Source of the DNA: Hyphomicrobiales bacterium
GTDB lineage: Bacteria > Pseudomonadota > Alphaproteobacteria > Rhizobiales > JAKIUO01
Assembly: GCA_027069645.1 (NCBI GenBank)
Contig: JALXEI010000065.1
Coordinates: 1-25,280, forward strand
Direction of reading: 5' to 3'
Length of the DNA: 25,280 nt
Positions within the stretch are counted from its first letter, which is position 1, and the number at the start of each line of letters is the position of its first letter. Under the pieces are notes generated by a model. That model had not been told where the DNA came from and did not search any database. It saw only the letters and a list, made by a program, of their open reading frames with translations. Below are positions 7,181 to 17,000 of this stretch, in pieces. A program made the position numbers and the translations under genes.

Positions 7181-8836
7181 ATGTCGATCAGAACCAAAAT
7201 ATTTCTTTCTGCCTTGTCAGGTCTTGTGATCGGTTTTCTGTCGAGCACCTTTGTCGCCTGGCAGGCCTGGACCCAGCACGAGCAAGTTGCTTCAGTCGTC
7301 AACAAGGCAACGACCGGGGATGATGCGGTGCGCGGGATACTTGCTTCGTTTGGCGAGGCGAATGAATTGATAACCCGCGTCACGGATATGACCGATTTTG
7401 TCGACCGCAAGACAATAAAAACCGCTTTCGAGCGTTCGGCAGGTGAGCTCGGAAAACAGGTTACCCTGCTGAAGTCATCTGTTATGTCTGATTCGATGGG
7501 GTCGATTATTAGTGAAATTGAAAAGGAATATGTCGCCTGGAAAAGCGATGCGGCGATAATTCTGGGTTTAAAAAAAGCGGCGAGGATCCCGACACCCGAG
7601 AAACTGGCACGTCATCGTGACAGGCTTTCAAGGCTGATTGCTTCTGCCACCCGAATGCAGGAAAAAGATACTGCTGCAATGATCGAAAAGTCGGGTCGTC
7701 GCATGGAAAGTAAACTGCTTACCGATATTGTGATCTCTTTCCTGATCATGATCGCCGGTTCTGCGGGTGGTTTCATTCTGGCGCGAAATATCTCCCGGCC
7801 ACTGATACGCCTCGTGGGCAATGCCGAAAAACTGGCCAATGGCGATACAGAGGTTCGCTTTGAATGCCTTGAGCGTCAGGACGAAATTGGCGCTGTGGGT
7901 CGCTCGATAGCCGGTTTCCGCGACAATGTGCTGGAAAGTGCCAGACATGAAGAAGCTGCCAGACTACAGCAGCTTGAAAATCAGCAGCGTCAGCAGCGCA
8001 TCGAGGAACTGATCGATACATTCAATCGCGAGGCCGAAAATCTGCTGGCCTCTGTCGAGGAAAAAATGAATCTGATGCAACAGACCGCTGTCGGTGTTTC
8101 GACAATTGCTGAAGAAACAGCACAAAAGGCGATTTCGGTCTCCGACGCCTCGCAGGCGGCCTCCAGCAATGTGCAAACGGTGGCTTCTGCTGCCGAAGAG
8201 ATGGCGGCTTCGGTATCGGAAATTTCCGGTCAGGCGGGACAGACCTCGCAGGTGGTTGGCAAGGCGGCTGATATGGCCAAAAGCACCGATGAACAGATCA
8301 AGGGGCTGGCCGACAGCGCGTCACGGATCGGCGATGTCATTGCGCTTATTCAGGATATTGCCGAACAGACCAACCTTCTCGCCCTCAATGCGACTATCGA
8401 GGCAGCAAGGGCCGGTGAAGCGGGCAAGGGATTTGCTGTGGTGGCTTCCGAAGTCAAGGCACTGGCCAGCCAGACGGCGCGCGCCACGGATGAAATATCA
8501 AGCCAGATCGGCGCTATTCAGGGTTCGACTGACGAAGCCGTCGGCGCCATTCAGGCGATCAGCAAAACGATGGATGATGTCAACAGCTATGTCACGGCGA
8601 TTGCCGCAACGATTGAGGAACAGGGGGCCTCGACCGAGGAAATCAGTCGCAATGTGGTTGAAGCCGCCAATGGCACCGAGACCGTTTATCAGAACATTGC
8701 CGGTGTGACAGAATCCGTTGCCGAAACCAGCCAGTCGGCCGGCGAGGTGGAGCAGGTGGCGCGCCAGGCGAGCGAGGAGGCACAGCAGATCAAACGTCTC
8801 GTGCAACAGTTCCTCGACAGCGTCAAGGCGGCCTGA
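7181..8836 (+). CDS. Methyl-accepting chemotaxis protein
   Basis: This 551-residue transmembrane chemoreceptor has a first membrane helix at about 7-28, a periplasmic helical sensor of about 150 residues, and a second helix at about 181-201. A HAMP domain follows at roughly 202-255, then a long cytoplasmic coiled coil. The signalling tip is unmistakable near 391-430: DIAEQTNLLALNATIEAARA, followed by GEAGKGFAVVASEVKALA, which contacts CheA and CheW. No C-terminal CheR-docking pentapeptide of the NWETF type is present. The start at 7181 (MSIRTKIF) fits AAGGA eight bases upstream better than the in-frame ATG at 7172. The gene follows the di-haem protein by 19 bases, so the two are probably co-transcribed. 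The ligand is unknown; a link to redox or peroxide sensing is only suggested by the neighbour. Confidence 0.93.
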   Translation: MSIRTKIFLSALSGLVIGFLSSTFVAWQAWTQHEQVASVVNKATTGDDAVRGILASFGEANELITRVTDMTDFVDRKTIKTAFERSAGELGKQVTLLKSSVMSDSMGSIISEIEKEYVAWKSDAAIILGLKKAARIPTPEKLARHRDRLSRLIASATRMQEKDTAAMIEKSGRRMESKLLTDIVISFLIMIAGSAGGFILARNISRPLIRLVGNAEKLANGDTEVRFECLERQDEIGAVGRSIAGFRDNVLESARHEEAARLQQLENQQRQQRIEELIDTFNREAENLLASVEEKMNLMQQTAVGVSTIAEETAQKAISVSDASQAASSNVQTVASAAEEMAASVSEISGQAGQTSQVVGKAADMAKSTDEQIKGLADSASRIGDVIALIQDIAEQTNLLALNATIEAARAGEAGKGFAVVASEVKALASQTARATDEISSQIGAIQGSTDEAVGAIQAISKTMDDVNSYVTAIAATIEEQGASTEEISRNVVEAANGTETVYQNIAGVTESVAETSQSAGEVEQVARQASEEAQQIKRLVQQFLDSVKAA

Positions 8837-8877
8837 TTCAGGAACACAAAAAGACTGATATAAGAGAGCGTAGAGAT

Positions 8878-9048
8878 TGACCTTTGTATTCCCCGGCTCT
8901 GTTAACCATCCCGCTCCCCGGACAAGCGCAGCGCCGCGCCGGGCTCCGTAGCCGCAAGTGACAGGTTCTTGTTTTTGGTCATGTTCCCAACGCACTCCCT
9001 GCCTGTTGCCCCTGGGTCCCGGTTCTGCGCTATCGCTTGCCCGGGAAG
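8878..9048 (+). repeat. Dispersed intergenic repeat, copy 2
   Basis: This 171-bp relative of the element at 1774-1946 has the same orientation and block order. Shared blocks include TGACCTTTGTAT, GCTCCCCGGACAAGCG, GGTTCTGCG and ATCGCTTGCCCGGGAAG. It sits between the convergent chemoreceptor and rsmB genes and ends 22 bases from the rsmB stop. GC-rich arms (CCTGGG/CCCGGG) could form a hairpin at the 3' end of the rsmB transcript. The two copies have diverged by many substitutions, so neither is a recent insertion. Confidence 0.75.
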
Positions 9049-9070
9049 CGCAATGGCCAACTGTTTTCAT

Positions 9071-10714
9071 TCATCCGGTGATCAGTCTTGCGGCGAAGAA
9101 GCCGTCCATACCGGGGGTGATCTTTTTGCTGCTGCCGGTTTTGGCGGCGGGGCGAAAGAAGGGCAGGGTACGCAAATGCCCCGTGCTGCTGATCCATTCG
9201 CTGTGACCGGCGAGTTCCCCGGCCCTGATCGGGTCGCATTTTACCTTTTTGTGGCGTTTCAGCAGCGCCCGGATCCGGTCCGGTCCTTCTTCGGGTTGCA
9301 GCGAACAGGTGCAATAGACCAGCGTGCCGCCAGGTTTGAGAAATGCAAGGGCCCGATCCAGCATATTGCTCTGGATCTGCGCCAGTTCCTGCACATCCTG
9401 GCGTTTTTTGAGAAAGGGCAGGTCGGGGTGACGGCGAATGGTACCGGTGGCGCTACAGGGAGCATCGAGCAGCACGGCGTCATATTTTTCATCAGGCTGC
9501 CATTGCAGAATATCAGCCTCGATGATTTCGGCATCCATTTCAAGGCGTTCAAGATTTTCGACAAGCCGTTTCAAACGCCCCTTTGAGCTGTCGACGGCCG
9601 TGACCTCGGCCCCGGCGGCAATCAGTTGTGCGGTCTTGCCACCGGGGGCCGCGGCGAGGTCGGCGATACGTTTGCCGCGGATATTGCCCAGCAGTTGCAC
9701 GGGAAGCGCTGCGGCCATGTCCTGCACCCACCAGGCCCCGTCATCATATCCGGGCAGATGTTCGATGCGCCCTTTGGCCCGAAGACGCACGGAACCGGTG
9801 GGCAGGAGTTGGCCCCCCAGCTTTTGCGCCCACAATTCGGGGTCCCTGACTATGGACAGGTCAAGCTGTGCCTGATGCAGATGCGCTTCGGCAATATATT
9901 GCGCGGTCTGTTTGTCATAGCTTTTGCACCAGGCATTCCAGAGCCAGCCGGGGGTGTTGAGACGCCCGGCCTGCTGGTTTTCCTGTTGCTGTTTGATGAG
10001 CGCCGGACCTTTTTCGCTGACACGCCGCAGAACGGCATTGGCCAGCTTGTCATAGCGCTGACTGGCGGGATCACGTTTGACCTGCTGTACGGCGATGTTC
10101 AGCACGGCATGGGGCGGGCTTTCAAGAAACAGAAGCTGAGCACTGGCGGCCAGCAGGATTTCGCGCAGGGGACCGGCGCGCTCTGGCAGACCCTTTTCCA
10201 TAAAGCTGTCGAGAACGGCGCGCAGCTGGCCGTGGCGGCGCAGGGCTGTAGCGGCAATGGCGCGGGCAAAGGCGCGGTCGGCTTTTGAGAGGCGGGCGAG
10301 TTCCGGGATGCGTCTGGCCTGGTTCAGAAGTTCATCCATCGGACGGCGGCGGGTCAGGACATTGTGCAGCAGCATGACAGCGGCTTCCCGTGCTGCAAAC
10401 CCTTCAAAGCCGGAGGTTTTTTTTCTGTTCCCGACGGGCTTTTTTTGTTGCGGACGGTTTTGTTCGCCAGCGCTGCTTTTGCGGGCCTTCCAGGCGCGGC
10501 GGCGATTGTCCGGGCGAGCCTTTCCGCTGTCCCGGGATTTGTCTTCGGATCCGGATTGTCTGGTCCGTTTTGCGGGGGGACGGTCCGTCGTTTTGCCACT
10601 TTTATTGCGCGACGGTTGCGTTTTTTTTGCCGGTTTTGGGGGAGTGGACTTGTGACCGGTTCTGGCGACAGGGCGCTTGCGCGGCGCTTTGCCACCGTCT
10701 GAAATCTTGCTCAT
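9071..10714 (-). CDS. rsmB: 16S rRNA (cytosine-C5)-methyltransferase RsmB with long basic N-terminal tail
   Basis: This 547-residue enzyme of the Sun/NOL1/NOP2 family transfers a methyl group from S-adenosylmethionine to a cytosine of 16S rRNA (C967 in E. coli). An NusB-like RNA-binding domain spans about 104-235. The methyltransferase core has the SAM loop DLAAAPGGKT at 352-361, DAPCSATGTIRRHPDL with C420, and YCTCSLQPEEG with C470. These two cysteines are the usual release and catalytic pair. Typical RsmB proteins have about 430 residues; here some 100 extra N-terminal residues are rich in K, R, P and S and look disordered. The start at 10714 has AGGA eight bases upstream. It faces the chemoreceptor gene and is followed by a dispersed repeat. 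Confidence 0.93.
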   Translation of the reverse strand: MSKISDGGKAPRKRPVARTGHKSTPPKPAKKTQPSRNKSGKTTDRPPAKRTRQSGSEDKSRDSGKARPDNRRRAWKARKSSAGEQNRPQQKKPVGNRKKTSGFEGFAAREAAVMLLHNVLTRRRPMDELLNQARRIPELARLSKADRAFARAIAATALRRHGQLRAVLDSFMEKGLPERAGPLREILLAASAQLLFLESPPHAVLNIAVQQVKRDPASQRYDKLANAVLRRVSEKGPALIKQQQENQQAGRLNTPGWLWNAWCKSYDKQTAQYIAEAHLHQAQLDLSIVRDPELWAQKLGGQLLPTGSVRLRAKGRIEHLPGYDDGAWWVQDMAAALPVQLLGNIRGKRIADLAAAPGGKTAQLIAAGAEVTAVDSSKGRLKRLVENLERLEMDAEIIEADILQWQPDEKYDAVLLDAPCSATGTIRRHPDLPFLKKRQDVQELAQIQSNMLDRALAFLKPGGTLVYCTCSLQPEEGPDRIRALLKRHKKVKCDPIRAGELAGHSEWISSTGHLRTLPFFRPAAKTGSSKKITPGMDGFFAARLITG

Positions 10715-10825
10715 AAGGGATCCTGAAAGGAAAAGGTTCTTGACACTGGAACCGCTTCATAGCCTGTTTTTTCATCTCTGGCGAGCAAAGAAACATCGAT
10801 CGCGCAAGCACCCTGTTGTCTGGTG

Positions 10826-11290
10826 TTATTCCCCGGCCGGGCGACCAATCAGCCGTGTACCGGAAACATCGGTGATCAGCACACCGTCACCTTCGGCCAT
10901 TTCCATGCCATTTTCGATCTGCACCTGCCAGATGCTGTCGCCGACCCTGACGCTGCCACGGCCATTATCTGTGGCGGCCACCAGCCTGTAGACCTTGCCC
11001 AGATGGGTGCGGGCCCGCTTATTGAGCATGGGCCGGTCGCTGGCGCCGCTTTTCGATCCGGCAAAGCGTATAGAGGCAAACAGCAGGCCAAGGCCAATAA
11101 TGGCATAGAGCGCAAGCTGCAACTGCCAGTTCATGTCGATAGCCAGTGCCAGGCCGCCTACGAACAGGGCCGCAAGAGCGTGCCAGATCATGAAATAGCC
11201 AGGTGCCAGCAGCTCCAGTACGCCCAGCACGGCGGCAATAATAAACCAGTTCCAGGCGCCAAGAGAAAAGAAAAGGGAATTATCCATCAT
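10826..11290 (-). CDS. NfeD-family membrane protein
   Basis: This 154-residue short NfeD protein has two or three hydrophobic segments in the first half (WFIIAAVLGVLELLAPGYFM, then HALAALFVGGLALAI and LALYAIIGLGLLFAS). A soluble C-terminal OB-fold follows, with GKVYRLVAATDNGRGSVRVG and GDGVLITDVSGTRLIG. NfeD proteins are encoded next to stomatin-like proteins and are thought to act with them in membrane organisation or protein quality control. That partner lies immediately upstream here, with a gap of only 9 bases. The start at 11290 follows AGGAG by six bases; an ATG one codon later is equally possible. The role is inferred from family and neighbour only. Confidence 0.88.
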   Translation of the reverse strand: MMDNSLFFSLGAWNWFIIAAVLGVLELLAPGYFMIWHALAALFVGGLALAIDMNWQLQLALYAIIGLGLLFASIRFAGSKSGASDRPMLNKRARTHLGKVYRLVAATDNGRGSVRVGDSIWQVQIENGMEMAEGDGVLITDVSGTRLIGRPAGE

Positions 11291-11299
11291 CACTTTCTC

Positions 11300-12253
11300 C
11301 TATGTGCGGGGTACCGAGCCCTTGCCGTCTTTTTTGTCATTCCCGCCAAAAGCTTCTTTGGTCATTTCGGCAATGCCGCCGATCGAGCCGATGAGGCTTG
11401 CCGCTTCCACCGGCATCATCAAAACTTTCTGGTTGGGCGAGGTGGCGAGGTCCTTCAGGGCATCGACATAGTTATTGGCGACAAAATAGTTGATGGCTTG
11501 CACATTGCCCTCTGAAATGGCTTTGGAAACCATTGTCGTGGCCTCGGCTTCGGCCTGGGCCTGGCGTTCGCGCGCTTCGGCATCCTTGAAGGCGGCTTCC
11601 CGGCGCCCTTCGGCGGCGAGGATCGCGGCCTGTTTTTCACCTTCGGCGCGCAGGATCTCGGATTGGCGTTGCCCTTCGGCTTCGAGGATTTCGGCGCGTT
11701 TCAGACGCTCGGCCTTCATCTGCCGGCCCATCGCCTCGACAAGATCGCGCGGCGGGGTAATGTCCTTGATCTCGATACGGGTCACCTTGACACCCCAGAG
11801 ATTTGTCGCTTCGTCAACAACGGTGAGCAGGCGGGCATTAATTTCCTCGCGTTCTGACAGAACCTCGTCAAGATCCATTGAACCCAGAACCGTGCGGATA
11901 TTGGTCATGGTGAGATTGAGCATGGCGCGGTGCAGATTGTGAACCTCATAGCTCGCCTGGGCAGCATCGAGCACCTGGAAAAAGGCCACACCATCAACGG
12001 TCACCATTGCATTGTCCCTGGTGATGACTTCCTGGCTGGGAATATCAAGCACCTGTTCCATCATATTGATCTTGTGGCCAATTGTTTCGATGAAGGGGGT
12101 CAGAATGGCCAGCCCCGGCTTCAGGGTCCGCGTATAGCGGCCCAGTCGCTCAATGGTGTAGTTATAGCCCTGTGGAACAATTTTAACCACAGATGCCGCA
12201 ACCACAAAAAACAGTACGACAAGCACAATAACGAAGATATCAAGTCCGGCCAT
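11300..12253 (-). CDS. Stomatin/SPFH (band 7) family membrane protein, QmcA-like
   Basis: This 317-residue protein has one N-terminal membrane helix (about 4-24) and an SPFH/band-7 domain. Conserved stretches are IVPQGYNYTIERLGRY, LDIPSQEVITRDNAMV, and VLGSMDLDEVLSEREEINAR. A long alanine- and glutamate-rich coiled coil follows (about 180-240, AEGQRQSEILRAEGEKQAA), then a hydrophobic C-terminal region. Such proteins form large oligomeric rings on the inner membrane and organise proteases or lipid domains. The downstream nfeD gene makes the classic stomatin-NfeD pair, surely co-transcribed. No protease gene of the NfeD1b type is attached. The start has AGGGG about eight bases upstream. Confidence 0.92.
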   Translation of the reverse strand: MAGLDIFVIVLVVLFFVVAASVVKIVPQGYNYTIERLGRYTRTLKPGLAILTPFIETIGHKINMMEQVLDIPSQEVITRDNAMVTVDGVAFFQVLDAAQASYEVHNLHRAMLNLTMTNIRTVLGSMDLDEVLSEREEINARLLTVVDEATNLWGVKVTRIEIKDITPPRDLVEAMGRQMKAERLKRAEILEAEGQRQSEILRAEGEKQAAILAAEGRREAAFKDAEARERQAQAEAEATTMVSKAISEGNVQAINYFVANNYVDALKDLATSPNQKVLMMPVEAASLIGSIGGIAEMTKEAFGGNDKKDGKGSVPRT

Positions 12254-12390
12254 ACAGCAGCCCCTTTTTTTGATGTTGACTGAACATAATCTGGTGTCAA
12301 ATCAGTCAGTTTTGAAGTGGTAATGATACAAGTCGCCAAAAATGATTAACAAACAAAATCCCCGGCCTCTGTTCAGGTAACATTTTCTGA

Positions 12391-13389
12391 CTATTTCCAG
12401 CCCTGTAGTTCACGCAAAACAAGTTTCTCCATCATCTCTATAGCATCATCGCTGTCATTGAGGCAGGGGATGGCGCGAAAATTTTTACCGCCCGCATTTT
12501 TGAAGACTTCGGCATTTTCGATGCTGATTTCTTCCAGTGTCTCCAGACAGTCGGCGGCAAAGCCGGGTGTGACGACTGCTACACTTCGCACGCCGTCGCT
12601 CGCCAGTTTTTCAAGTGTTTTATCGGTATAGGGTCGCAGCCATTCGGCCTTGCCAAAGCGGGACTGATAGGTCATTTGCATTTTGTATCCTTCCTCGCCC
12701 ATTGCTTCCTTGAGAAGTCGGAAGGTCTGTTCGCAATGGCGCGGATAGGGATCGCCACGCCGGGCAAACAGCTTTGGCAGGCCGTGGAAAGAAGCAATTA
12801 TGGCATCCGGGGTGAAATCGAGACCGGCCAGCTCTCTTTTCAGTGAAGTGGCCAGCGCGTTGATATAGGCCGGATCCTCGTAATAGGGCGGAGTGGTGCG
12901 GATTTGCGGCTGGTGGCGGATTTTTTTCAAGGCATCGCCAACCGCATCCATGACGCTGGCTGTGGTGCTCGCGGAATATTGCGGATAGAGCGGCATGACA
13001 AGGATGCGCATGCAACCCTTTTCCATCAGGGCGTCGATTTGCCCGGCAATTGCCGGTTCGCCATAGCGCATGGCATAATCAATAACGAGATTCGGGTGAT
13101 CCCTCTCCAGTCGGGTTGCCAGCTTTTCGGTCGATTTGCGCGTGATGCTAATGAGCGGGGCGCAATCATTTTCCCGGTCCCATATGCCCTCATATTTGGG
13201 GCCGCTTTTTTGCGGTCGTGTGTTGAGGATAATACCATTGAGGATCAGCCACCAGACCGGACGCGGTATTTCGACAACTCTCGGGTCCCACAGAAACTCT
13301 TTCAGATAGCGCCGCATGGAACGGTAGTCGGTTCCCGCGGGTGAGCCGAGATTGACCAGCAGAACGCCGGTTTTGTTCTGATCAGCCAT
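12391..13389 (-). CDS. hemH: Ferrochelatase HemH
   Basis: This 332-residue enzyme inserts ferrous iron into protoporphyrin IX, the last step of haem synthesis. Family motifs are GVLLVNLGSP at the N-terminus, YAMRYGEPAI, LVMPLYPQYSASTT, and IIASFHGLPKLF with catalytic H202. YQSRFGKAEWLRPYT and CLETLEEISIE follow, with the conserved glutamate near 284. The length is normal for the short bacterial form, and no iron-sulfur C-terminal extension is present. The start at 13389 overlaps the stop of the upstream psiE-like gene by 8 bases, so the two are translationally coupled. Haem supply suits the c-type cytochrome protein encoded in this window, but no regulatory link is visible. Confidence 0.95.
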   Translation of the reverse strand: MADQNKTGVLLVNLGSPAGTDYRSMRRYLKEFLWDPRVVEIPRPVWWLILNGIILNTRPQKSGPKYEGIWDRENDCAPLISITRKSTEKLATRLERDHPNLVIDYAMRYGEPAIAGQIDALMEKGCMRILVMPLYPQYSASTTASVMDAVGDALKKIRHQPQIRTTPPYYEDPAYINALATSLKRELAGLDFTPDAIIASFHGLPKLFARRGDPYPRHCEQTFRLLKEAMGEEGYKMQMTYQSRFGKAEWLRPYTDKTLEKLASDGVRSVAVVTPGFAADCLETLEEISIENAEVFKNAGGKNFRAIPCLNDSDDAIEMMEKLVLRELQGWK

Positions 13390-13858
13390 GATTGTCTTCT
13401 TTCACTTTTGGCAGGGGGATGTGATCGGAGAGTTCTTCAAGACCTGTATCAAGGGGCATTTTGTAGGAACCGTAACGCAGAACAAGCGTGGCGAGGGTCA
13501 GAATAAAAATGGCCCCGGCCGCCACAAGGACTCCGAGGTCAGCCTTGTGGGAAACAGTGAGCATGCCGATCATTGCCCGGGTGAGGGCGGTAATGGAGAT
13601 ATAAATCAGAAAACGTACCGGCAGTTTGGCTGTTTTGAAATAAATCCCTACCATTGCGCCCAGTTCCAGATAGATGAACAGCAACAATATATCATCAATG
13701 GAAAAATGTCCGCTGATCATCATGGCGATATAGGCCTTCGCGCCGGCAAAGGCGACCGCAGCCCCGATGGCAAACAGCGCCAGGGTATGAAACAGTTTGA
13801 CCAGCGCATTGCCAGTGCGATGGCTGAGCTGCTCCAGTCGTTCAAATATTTTTTCCAT
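13382..13858 (-). CDS. PsiE-family (phosphate-starvation-inducible) membrane protein
   Basis: This 158-residue protein has four predicted membrane helices: about 22-48, 55-75, 80-100 and 106-127. It carries the hallmark run DDILLLFIYLELGAMVGIYF followed by LPVRFLIYISITALTR, which marks the PsiE family. E. coli PsiE is induced by phosphate starvation, and the biochemical role of the family is unknown. The gene precedes and overlaps hemH by 8 bases, forming a two-gene unit that diverges from the large fused acyltransferase gene. No Pho box was recognised upstream, so phosphate control here is unproven. The start at 13858 is supported by GGGAAATGGG a short distance upstream. Confidence 0.85.
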   Translation of the reverse strand: MEKIFERLEQLSHRTGNALVKLFHTLALFAIGAAVAFAGAKAYIAMMISGHFSIDDILLLFIYLELGAMVGIYFKTAKLPVRFLIYISITALTRAMIGMLTVSHKADLGVLVAAGAIFILTLATLVLRYGSYKMPLDTGLEELSDHIPLPKVKEDNHG

Positions 13859-13988
13859 AGACCCATTTCCCGATCGTTCCTGTTCTTTTCCCTTCGCCTA
13901 TAGCAAGATTTGGCGGCTGGCAATAAAAACAGCCCGCAGATCCGGAAGCTGACGGACAGTGCACGGGAATATATTGCTTTTGCCTTGT

Positions 13989-14010
13989 GCAGAATATCCG
14001 GTTATTCTGC
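13989..14010. promoter_or_regulatory. Perfect inverted repeat in the psiE-aas divergent region
   Basis: GCAGAATA at 13989-13996 and TATTCTGC at 14003-14010 form 8-bp perfect arms around TCCGGT. It lies 50 bases upstream of the large fusion gene, in the 202-bp region that must hold divergent promoters. It could be an operator for a dimeric regulator or a leader hairpin. No regulator can be named. Confidence 0.4.
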
Positions 14011-14060
14011 CGAAAAATCACCGGCATTTTGCTCTGTTGGGATGAAAGAACCGGCTACTC

Positions 14061-17000
14061 ATGGAACATACCCAGTTTTATCTGCTGCGGCTGAGACGTT
14101 TTTTACCGCTGTTTGTCAGCCAGGCACTGGGGGCTTTCAATGATAACGGTTTCAAACAGGCGCTGGTTATTCTCGTCACCTACGGGCTTGCCGGCAAAAA
14201 CGGCATGGACTCCCGCCTCATCATTACCATTGCGGCGGGAATTTTTATTCTGCCGTTTTTTTTGTTTTCGGCAACGGCCGGCCAGCTGGCTGATAAATAT
14301 GACAAGGCGCTGCTGATCCGGCGCATCAAATTTGTCGAGATTATCCTGATGGTGCTGGCGGCAGCGGGTTTTTATCTGGAAAATATCAGCTTTCTTTTGT
14401 TTGTGCTGTTCCTGATGGGCACCCAGTCGAGTTTTTTCGGCCCCTTGAAATACAGTGTATTGCCTCTGCTTTTGAAAAAAAACGAGCTGATCGGCGGCAA
14501 TGCCCTCATTGAAACCGGGACATTTCTGGCCATTCTGCTGGGGACCATGTACGGGGGCCTGCTGATTACCAGCCATAGTGGCCCGCTGATTGTTTCAGCC
14601 TCGCTGATTGCCTTTGCCGTGATCGGCTGGCTGGCGGCCCGGCAAATTCCCCGTCTGGCGCCACAAAGCCCGGATCTGGCGGTCAATTACAACTTTTTGT
14701 CGGAAACGGTGCGCATCATCCGCCACGCCGGTGGCAATCGCACGGTATATTTGTCGATCCTTGGCATTTCCTGGTTCTGGCTGGTGGGGGCCATCTATCT
14801 GGCCCAGTTTCCCACCTTTGCCAAAAATGCCCTGCATGCCGATGAAACCGTGACCACCCTGTTCGTGGCCATTTTTACCATCGGCATCGCGGCCGGATCG
14901 CTGTTTTGCAACCGCTTGCTCAAGGGGGAGGTGTCGGCAAAATATGTGCCGCTGGCAGCGCTGGCCCTGACAGTTTTTTCCATTGATCTCTATTTTGCCA
15001 GCCGCAATGGCGCAACGCGGGCCGTAACGACAGGTCTTGTCGATTATGCCGCATTTCTGGCCAAACCGCATAACTGGCGCATCCTGTTCGATCTGCTGAT
15101 GCTGGCCTTTAGCGGCGGTCTTTACGGGGTGCCGCTCTATGCCCTCATTCAGGAACATTCGGACCCGCATCACGTATCGCGCAATATTGCTGCCAACAAT
15201 ATTGTCAATGCGCTGTTTATGGTCTTGTCCAGCATTCTGGCGGGTCTGATGCTGGGGGCCGGCTACACGGTTCCGCAACTGTTTCTGACCATCGGGATAC
15301 TGAACGGATTTGTCGCCGCCTATATCTGCAAACTGTTGCCGGAAGAAGTGGTCAAGGGCATTGGCCGCCAGCTTTTCCGGCTGTTTTTCCGCGTCGAGAT
15401 CAGGGGTGTCGAAAATATCGCCAAAGCCGGGGACAGGGCGGTGATCGTCGCCAATCATGTGTCTTTTCTTGACGGACCGATCCTCGCCTCGTTCTGGCCC
15501 GGAAAGCCGAGCTTTGCCATCAATACGCAGATTGCTGAAAAATGGTGGGCGAAACTGGCTTTTCCTTTTTTTGATTTTCTGCCCCTGGATCCCTCAAATC
15601 CAATGGCCATCAAGAGCCTGGTGCGGACTGTCGCGAAGGGGGAACATATTGTTATTTTTCCCGAAGGGCGGATCACCGTCACCGGGGCGCTGATGAAGGT
15701 TTACGAAGGGCCGGGAACCATTGCCCTTCATGCCGATGCGCCGATCCTGCCAGTGCGCATCGACGGGGCGCAATACAGCAAGTTTTCGAGGCTTGGCAAG
15801 CGCGTCAAAACAAAATGGTTTCCCAAAGTCACCATCACCATCATGCCGCCGCAAAAGCTGGAAGCGCCGGAAAATCTCACCGGGGCCCGCAAGCGCGAAG
15901 TCGTTGGCAACAGGCTTTATGATCTGATGACCGGCATGGTGTTTGAAACCGCGCCCTGGCGACGGACCCTGTTTGATGCACTGCTTGATGCGCGCGATCA
16001 GCATGGTGGTAAAATGCCCGTTCTTGAAGATGTGGAGCGGGCACCCCTCAGCTATGACCGGCTGATACTGGCTTCTTTTGTTCTGGGCGGGCGTATCGCG
16101 CGATATACCGCACGCGGCGAACGGGTCGGGGTGTTTTTACCCAATACCAACGGCATGGGGGTGACGTTTTTCGCCTTGCAGGCCTATGGACGTATTCCGG
16201 TTCATCTCAACTATTCGGCCGGAAAGAAAAATTTGCGCTCGGCCTGCCGGACGGCACAACTGAAAACCGTCCTGACCTCGCGGCGTTTCATCGAGGTGGG
16301 GGATTTGCAACCGCTGATCGAGGCCATGAGCGATCTCGTTACATTTGTCTATCTGGAGGACATCAAGGCGGAAATCGGACTGGTGGCGAAACTTAAGGGG
16401 CTTTTGAAGAAACGCGCCGCGCGGTTTTTCTATCATCGCCAGAGCGGCGGAGTCTCCCCCGATGATCCGGCGGTCATATTGTTTACATCGGGTTCCGAAG
16501 GTGTGCCCAAGGGTGTTGTGCTGTCCCATGCCAATTTGCAGGCCAATCGACTCCAGGTCAGCGCCCGCATCGACCTTTCCGAACAGGATGTGGTGTTTAA
16601 CGCCCTGCCGCTGTTCCACAGCTTTGGTCTGTCGGGGGCTTTTCTGTTGCCTCTGCTGGGCGGTGTGAAGGTATTTCTTTATCCTTCCCCGCTGCATTAC
16701 AAGATTGTTCCGGTGATGGTTTACGAGACCGACGCCACCATTTTGTTTGGCACCGACACCTTTCTGGCCGGTTATGCCCGTATGGCGCACCCTTATGATT
16801 TCTATTCGGTGCGCTATGTCATTGCCGGAGCGGAAAAGGTCAGGGAGACCACCCGCCGCCTGTGGGCCGACAAGTTTGGTATTCGTATTTTCGAGGGTTA
16901 CGGCGCGACGGAAACCGCGCCGGTGCTGGCGGTCAATACCGCCATGCATTGCAAGCCTGGAACGGTGGGCCGCCTGCTGCCCTCGATCGAACACAGGTTG

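Noticed and set aside
12273..12300. TTGACA with a weak -10 before the stomatin-like gene
   Set aside because: The -10 matches only 3 of 6 positions, and the implied start would leave almost no leader before the ribosome binding site.
14595..15458. Long minus-strand open frame opposite the LplT part
   Set aside because: Composition (rich in H, Q, G, R) and position mark it as a reverse-frame shadow of the fused aas gene; the same holds for 16137-17267.
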